From assembly GCA_002842695.1 (NCBI GenBank), contig PHDT01000007.1, positions 62,001 to 126,000 on the forward strand: a stretch of DNA of 64,000 bases, written 5' to 3'. Below are positions 58,334 through 64,000 of the stretch, one piece after another; positions within the stretch are counted from its first letter, which is position 1, and every line of letters starts with the position of its first letter. Below the pieces are notes generated by a model, which did not search any database, was not told the DNA's origin, and saw nothing but the letters and a program-made list of their open reading frames with translations. The stretch is from Bacteroidetes bacterium HGW-Bacteroidetes-10. Its GTDB lineage: Bacteria; Bacteroidota; Bacteroidia; Bacteroidales; UBA932. The position numbers and the translations under genes were made by a program.

Positions 58334-59787
58334 TTTCTTAATCGGCTGATTATTTTGTCATTGAATATGGATAAAAGTATTGCAAAGGCCTCAAATTTAA
58401 ATAGCTTTGCTAAGCCTAGATAAGCCGTTGTATATAAAAAGAGTGCTATTGCTACATATAAAAAATTATTGAGATTAGCCAGATTAAGAGATAAGTACAA
58501 AGCTAAAGCCAAAGAGAATGCAAGAATATAAGCAGGTAGTACATCTTTCATTTGTCCAATAACTCCATAACCTATTTTCCCACCTGAGTAAAAGGCGTTT
58601 AAAAACAATGATAAATAGGAACTGACTGCAATTCCGGTAACCATCCCCATCACCCCGAACTGCATACCAACGATAAGAGCCAGCAACCCAATTACCTTTT
58701 TAGCTACCTCCAGATAGAGGAATGTATTGCTTTTACCGATTGCTTTCAGAATATTTAGATTTGTGGTATGCATAGAGAGAAGCATCCCGGAAAAGCACAA
58801 TATTTGAAAGTATGGTACGGCTTCATTCCATTTCGAAGTAAATAATAATTCAAATAACGGTTCAGCGATTAGTATCAGTACAAACATCAAAGGAAATTGC
58901 ATAAATACCAGCAATTTCATGCTTTTTCTCACTCCATTTTTTAATTTTTCGTAATCATCCTGCATTGTCACGAAAACAGGAAATGTTACCTGATTAACAA
59001 CACTTGAAAATGTATATGATGGAACCTCTTCAAATTTTTTCGCCTGTGAATAGAAACCAAGGTCTTTTGCCGAAAAAACTCTTCCAATAACCAGGGCCTG
59101 CAGATTGTTGTAAATAGTGTCAAGCAGGGCAGATAAAAGAAGTTTAGATCCGAATCCAAAGAGTTCCTTTAGAGAGCTAATACTGAAGATTAACTTTGGT
59201 CTCCATTTACTCCATATCCAAAACAATATTGTACGAATAAATGCAATTAGTACCAGCTGAGTCACAAGGCTCCAAACACCAAAGCCATTATACGCCATTA
59301 TAACCGACACTAAGCAGGCGATTGAAGTTGCAGCCAGATTAACTTTAGCAAGTTGCTTAAAGTTAATGTTTTTAATCAGCTGTGTATACTGAATGTTATT
59401 AAGAGCATTGAAAATGAGTATAAAGCTAAGTATCCGCAATAGTATTGTTAATTGTGGTTGTCGATAATATTCTGCTATATAAGGTGCGAATACTATCAGG
59501 AGAATAAAGAATACAAATGAAAGGGCTGTATTCATGTAAAAGATTGTTGAGAAATCTTTTTCTGTTGCCTCTTTTTTATTCACCAGCGCAGCTCCTAGTC
59601 CACTCTCAACAATAGTATTGCTTATTGCTATAAAGACCATGATCATGCCAATGAGACCGAAATCTACCGGGTCCAGAATTCTTGCAAGAAAAATATTTGC
59701 AATAAACTGAAGCATAATTGAACCAAAGCGTTCAATTACGCTCCAGAACATTCCTTTAATCGTTTGATCTTTTAAACTTGCTGCCAT
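58330..59787 (-). CDS. MOP-superfamily polysaccharide flippase (Wzx/MviN-like)
   Basis: FWSVIERFGSIMLQFIANIFLARILDPVDFGLIGMI, multi-TM. Confidence 0.9.
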   Translation of the reverse strand: MAASLKDQTIKGMFWSVIERFGSIMLQFIANIFLARILDPVDFGLIGMIMVFIAISNTIVESGLGAALVNKKEATEKDFSTIFYMNTALSFVFFILLIVFAPYIAEYYRQPQLTILLRILSFILIFNALNNIQYTQLIKNINFKQLAKVNLAATSIACLVSVIMAYNGFGVWSLVTQLVLIAFIRTILFWIWSKWRPKLIFSISSLKELFGFGSKLLLSALLDTIYNNLQALVIGRVFSAKDLGFYSQAKKFEEVPSYTFSSVVNQVTFPVFVTMQDDYEKLKNGVRKSMKLLVFMQFPLMFVLILIAEPLFELLFTSKWNEAVPYFQILCFSGMLLSMHTTNLNILKAIGKSNTFLYLEVAKKVIGLLALIVGMQFGVMGMVTGIAVSSYLSLFLNAFYSGGKIGYGVIGQMKDVLPAYILAFSLALALYLSLNLANLNNFLYVAIALFLYTTAYLGLAKLFKFEAFAILLSIFNDKIISRLRK

Positions 59788-59846
59788 AGTATCAATATTA
59801 CAAATGTAAATAAAAAGTATTACTTTTGAGAGACATCAAATAGTGC

Positions 59847-61046
59847 ATGTCATTTGAAATGAAATTAATTGAGATACTTTTCTGGTCTTTTGCCGCTATT
59901 GTATTTTATACATACATTGGGTATGGAATTGTGCTATTTTTTTTAGTTAAGGTAAAAGAGCTTTTTAACAGTAAACACGTATTTATTAGACAAGTTGAGT
60001 CTGAATTGCCTGATATTTCATTACTCATCCCGGCCTACAATGAGGAATCCGTGGTTGCAGAGAAAATGATGAATTCTCTTAACCTTAATTATCCTCCGGG
60101 TAAGCTTCAAATTATCTGGATTACTGATGGTACAAATGACTCGACTAATGATATATTAAAAAAAGAGTATCCTCAGGTAAAGGTTCTCTATGACAGTAAA
60201 AGAGCCGGTAAAACTGCAGCGATTAACAGAGCTATTCCTTATATTGATTCACCCCTTGTAGTCTTTACGGATGCCAACACAATGCTAAACAGAGATGCAA
60301 TACTTGAAATTGCGTATGCATTTGAAAATCCTGAAGTTGGATGTGTTGCAGGTGAAAAGAGGATTATGGTTAATGAAAAAGATGGGGCAGCGTCAGGAGG
60401 AGAGGGAATTTATTGGAAATATGAGTCACTCCTAAAGAAGCTGGATTCTCAATTATATACCACCGTAGGTGCCGCTGGAGAATTATTTGCGATAAGAACA
60501 CATTTGTTTGAAACAATGGAGGTTGATACTCTGCTGGATGATTTTATGCTTTCGATGAGAATCGTCTTAAAAGGTTATAAAATCGAGTACTGCAGTAATG
60601 CATATGCTGTTGAAGGAGGCTCTGCAAATATTAGCGAAGAGAAAAAGAGAAAAGTAAGAATTTCTGCAGGTGGCATCCAGTCGATTATTAGATTAAGAGA
60701 GTTGCTGAATGTTTTCAAATATCCGTTGTTATCATTTCAATATATCTCTCATCGTGTATTAAGATGGTCAGTAACGCCTGTTTGTCTGTTTATTCTTTTG
60801 CCATTGAATGGCGCCTTAGTGTTGATGGAAGGAGGTATGTTTTATAGTTTAACTATGTTTTTGCAATTTCTTTTCTATTCTGCTGCATTGTTAGGGAAGT
60901 ATTATTCAGACAGGCAGATCAAAAATAAATACTTCTATGTTCCCTACTATTTTCTTTTTATGAATTATAATGTAATTCAGGGATTCAGATATTACTTAAA
61001 GAAAAGCAAGGGAGACGGTACCTGGGAAAAAGCAAAAAGAGCCTAA
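59847..61046 (+). CDS. Glycosyltransferase family 2, membrane (cellulose-synthase-like)
   Basis: ISLLIPAYNEESVVAEKMMNSL, FTDANTMLNRDAI, LLDDFMLSMRIVLKGYKIEYC. Confidence 0.9.
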   Translation: MSFEMKLIEILFWSFAAIVFYTYIGYGIVLFFLVKVKELFNSKHVFIRQVESELPDISLLIPAYNEESVVAEKMMNSLNLNYPPGKLQIIWITDGTNDSTNDILKKEYPQVKVLYDSKRAGKTAAINRAIPYIDSPLVVFTDANTMLNRDAILEIAYAFENPEVGCVAGEKRIMVNEKDGAASGGEGIYWKYESLLKKLDSQLYTTVGAAGELFAIRTHLFETMEVDTLLDDFMLSMRIVLKGYKIEYCSNAYAVEGGSANISEEKKRKVRISAGGIQSIIRLRELLNVFKYPLLSFQYISHRVLRWSVTPVCLFILLPLNGALVLMEGGMFYSLTMFLQFLFYSAALLGKYYSDRQIKNKYFYVPYYFLFMNYNVIQGFRYYLKKSKGDGTWEKAKRA

Positions 61047-61051
61047 ACGGA

Positions 61052-62200
61052 CTAGTTTATATAACTAAAATTACGTTTATTGTACAAACTATCAATTATC
61101 ATTGGAGAATACCAGCCAATATTAGTTGCACCTCCTCCTTCTGCCCATTTTTTGAAATTAGGATACGCATTAAATATCTTAACAAATTCTAATGGATGCC
61201 GGATAGATTTATCGCTGATAATTGCCCAAACCCAGTTATCTAAAGTAGAAAAATCTGTTTTTGGCATAGTATAGATAAAATATTGTCTGTTGAATCGTTC
61301 TGTTGCTTTCTGGCCTTTAAAATGGACCTCCTTGCTCCTTACATTGATAATAGTAAAGACATCAATGTTGATTTTATTTGGCAGAGGCTCGTCAAACAAT
61401 GTAAAATCCCAGTAATAATTATTTTTCGTGAGCATATCTGCTGCGACAGAGAAGTTAGTGGTCGCAATAGCCGGGTCAATGCTTCGCACATTGATGAAAA
61501 GCTCTGAAGTATCTGCAAATGAGGCACGATAATCTCCGGTCAGTGGAATCACTTCAGAAATTGTTGTGTTCTTTTCGGGTGAGTAGATGTATTGTGATAA
61601 ATAGTCAACAGAAAAGAAATTTGATATGTTTAGATTTTCGTCTGAATATATCAAAGATGTAATACCCGGATTTGTATTTGAGTAATTTGTAAAATTGGCT
61701 GCAATTCCAATTTTCTTGTATGAACTTCCAATTCCTCTAGGTTGTATGTGAAACCAAATTGCAAGAACTCTGGCCTGTACATCCAAGTCAAACTGAACAT
61801 TTAACCCGAATACAATATCATTCATATCCATGTCGCCTTTATCCGGGAATAAATCCTCAAACATGAGTGTTGCGAATTTGTTTTTGGCCGGGAAGTATAC
61901 CCTCTGCTTCACAGCACCGGGAGCCTTTGTCATCGCTGGAGCGACAGTTTCCTGAACGATGTTTAGTGTGGATCCTTTTCCTATAGTAATGTCATAACTT
62001 CCAGGTGGTAAAAAAGAAGCCACTGTGTCGCCTGTTTCATTTAAAACAGATGACAACTGAGTAATGGTAAGTGTCTTTTTTTCAATTGTTTTCCAGTCAA
62101 AATCTGCAGGGACATCAAGAACTTTCTTGTATGTGTCCTCAGGAAACTTTACACAGGACACTACCAGTATAGATAAAAGTATAAAACTAAACTTTTTCAA
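61052..62200 (-). CDS. LruC domain-containing lipoprotein
   Basis: Lipobox SILVVSC; FATLMFEDLFPDKGDMDMNDIVFGLNVQFDLD signature; HFKGQKATERFN. Confidence 0.85.
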   Translation of the reverse strand: MKKFSFILLSILVVSCVKFPEDTYKKVLDVPADFDWKTIEKKTLTITQLSSVLNETGDTVASFLPPGSYDITIGKGSTLNIVQETVAPAMTKAPGAVKQRVYFPAKNKFATLMFEDLFPDKGDMDMNDIVFGLNVQFDLDVQARVLAIWFHIQPRGIGSSYKKIGIAANFTNYSNTNPGITSLIYSDENLNISNFFSVDYLSQYIYSPEKNTTISEVIPLTGDYRASFADTSELFINVRSIDPAIATTNFSVAADMLTKNNYYWDFTLFDEPLPNKINIDVFTIINVRSKEVHFKGQKATERFNRQYFIYTMPKTDFSTLDNWVWAIISDKSIRHPLEFVKIFNAYPNFKKWAEGGGATNIGWYSPMIIDSLYNKRNFSYIN

Positions 62201-62209
62201 TAAATGTGA

Positions 62210-63418
62210 TTAATTAATATAGTTAAAACTTGTTTTAGTATATAACTTTTCCAGATTAATGACTGAGTACCAATTGTAAATATCCTGAGACTCTACCCAT
62301 GAAGCAAAATCGGAGTAAGCATCATATATTTTAATGTTTTCAATAGGGTGTCTAACAGACTTGTCGCTCATTATCGCCCAAACCCAATTGTCCGATGCAG
62401 ATGTAAAGTCAGTACTACCAGTATGATTAAACAAGCTTAAGTCAAAATATTTAGTTGGTAGTTGTCCCTTAAAATGAACTTCATGCGCCCTGTCTTCAAA
62501 CGATGAAAACAGAGAAATATTTACTTTGTTCGCATTATATCCTTCCAGAAAAGTAAACGAAGAGTATTTTATTACCGAGTTCAAAGAAACCGTAGCTGTA
62601 AATTTATGAGATGCAACTGATACAGCATCATTATATACATTTACGAACTTTGTGTCAGTTGGCGGATTTATGAAGAAACTTCTGTAATTACCGGTAAATG
62701 GAGCTACCTTGTAATCTGCATTTGCCTGATCACTTGGGTTAACAGGATTGAAGTATCCTGATTTTGGGTCAATATTGTAAATTGGTGCAAGGTCTGAATG
62801 GTTGTTGAGTATACCAGGTAAAGTCAAACTTTTACGTACAATTTTGCTCACCTCTACGGGCATTCCGGTAAAGTTTGCTCCAAGTCCGATATATGTTTTT
62901 GTACTGCCAATAGCTCTGGGTTCTATGTTAAAGTTTATAGCCATAACACGGCCTTTGTTATCCAGATCATATTCAATGTTAAGTCCAAATACGATGTCGT
63001 TCATATCTCTGTCCCCTGAAAACGGGAATAAATCTTCAAACATAACTGTTGCGTACTTGCTTTGAGCAGGAAAAAATATTCTTGTTTTGGTTCCACTAAC
63101 AGGTGTGGAAATAGATTTCGTCGACTCTTCCAAAATTACATTTGATGTTACAACCGTCAAAATACTACCCTTTCCCACATAAAGAGGATACTCTCCTGCA
63201 GGAAGATTCTTGGCAATAGTATCTCCATGCTGATTTAATACAGATGAAGTTGTGCTGAATGATACAATTTTTGTTTCAATTGTTTTCCAGTCGAATGTTT
63301 TCGAAATATTCAAGTCTGAAGTTGATGGGACAATAGTAGTTTCTGGAAACTTAACACATCCAACCGAAATTATTGTAATAAATAAAAAAGCTACTTGCTT
63401 TAAGGTAATGGATTTCAT
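62210..63418 (-). CDS. LruC domain-containing lipoprotein (paralog of preceding)
   Basis: Lipobox IISVGC; YATVMFEDLFPFSGDRDMNDIVFGLNIEYDLD; HFKGQLPTKYFD. Confidence 0.85.
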   Translation of the reverse strand: MKSITLKQVAFLFITIISVGCVKFPETTIVPSTSDLNISKTFDWKTIETKIVSFSTTSSVLNQHGDTIAKNLPAGEYPLYVGKGSILTVVTSNVILEESTKSISTPVSGTKTRIFFPAQSKYATVMFEDLFPFSGDRDMNDIVFGLNIEYDLDNKGRVMAINFNIEPRAIGSTKTYIGLGANFTGMPVEVSKIVRKSLTLPGILNNHSDLAPIYNIDPKSGYFNPVNPSDQANADYKVAPFTGNYRSFFINPPTDTKFVNVYNDAVSVASHKFTATVSLNSVIKYSSFTFLEGYNANKVNISLFSSFEDRAHEVHFKGQLPTKYFDLSLFNHTGSTDFTSASDNWVWAIMSDKSVRHPIENIKIYDAYSDFASWVESQDIYNWYSVINLEKLYTKTSFNYIN

Positions 63419-63682
63419 AGCTGTAAAAATAATAAATTCAAATAGTTATACATATTTTTGGAATAACTATAGAACATCCCAATTTTAACAAATATAACAA
63501 TTATTCTATCGTTTTGTTTTTCTTATTATATTATTTGGTATATTAGGATTGATTATTAAGTAATTATTCTGCCAGGGAGTCGATTCTAATTAGTAATAAT
63601 TTGCAATCAAATTTGTCTTTAGAGCAAATAAATATTAGCATATTTTTTTTTAATTTTACACTTAACTAAAAATTTCAATCAT

Positions 63683-64000
63683 ATGAAAAAGTATCTGTTT
63701 CTGTTATTTGTGCTTATACCGGGATTGGCATTAGCACTCGAAAAAGGGGAAGGACAACCTGTTCCTAAAATGAATTTTTACGGGGTTGATTTTACATTAG
63801 TGAAAACTTTTGGCGTAAAAGAGGAGCTTGTCACAGAAACAAAGAAATATCCATATGGAAATTTCTTTGCAAAATATGTAAGAGAGATAGATCAGTCTGC
63901 GGAGCTAAAAAAAATTCAGTTTTCGGCATTTGATAACGTTAATATTGATGAGGCTATCTACAGGGCGAGAATTATGAATGAAGCCGGTATGCCTACCTAT
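63683..64000 (+). CDS. Hypothetical secreted protein (partial, runs off the window end)
   Basis: ATG at 63683, signal peptide MKKYLFLLFVLIPGLALA, frame open to the window end. Confidence 0.6.
   Translation, partial: MKKYLFLLFVLIPGLALALEKGEGQPVPKMNFYGVDFTLVKTFGVKEELVTETKKYPYGNFFAKYVREIDQSAELKKIQFSAFDNVNIDEAIYRARIMNEAGMPTY

Noticed and set aside
1-64000. Transposases, prophage, CRISPR or restriction/defence islands
   Set aside because: Scanned the ORF translations and found no transposase, integrase, Cas, R-M or known defence proteins; no regularly spaced direct-repeat array seen.

Overview
Chromosomal window from a Bacteroidota bacterium, probably Bacteroidales. Support: DUF2723, DUF4954, DUF4271, LruC and S9/C69 peptidase families, and TAnnTTTG-type -7 boxes. 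I saw no rRNA, convincing tRNA, CRISPR array or intact transposase. Layout: (i) 1-21 kb housekeeping: SUI1/YciH, DUF2723, a LuxE-like/GH3 adenylate-forming pair, RecO, RdgB, S41 protease, ComF, diadenylate cyclase, MutS2, PHP phosphatase, C69 dipeptidase, DUF4954, glutaminase. (ii) 24-28 kb: nrfHA nitrite reductase with ccsBA-type cytochrome c maturation genes. (iii) 28-34.6 kb: a full histidine operon preceded by a His-rich leader ORF and an intrinsic terminator with a plausible antiterminator pairing, and containing an in-frame HisC-HisB(IGPD) fusion. (iv) 36.4-39.9 kb: a DsrC / NarI-DsrM-like / DsrK-HdrD-like / cysteine desulfurase-like cluster with no DsrAB in the window. (v) 40.6-61 kb: an exopolysaccharide locus interleaved with receiver and histidine kinase genes, including a degenerate receiver-like domain fused to the initiating sugar transferase. 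(vi) 61-63.4 kb: tandem LruC-type lipoproteins. The best candidates for under-described biology are the DsrC-MK-desulfurase cluster, the his attenuator with the HisC-HisB fusion, the signalling-coupled EPS initiation module, and a structured noncoding interval at 17.1-17.7 kb. All family calls were made by reading the sequence; no searches or folding were run.
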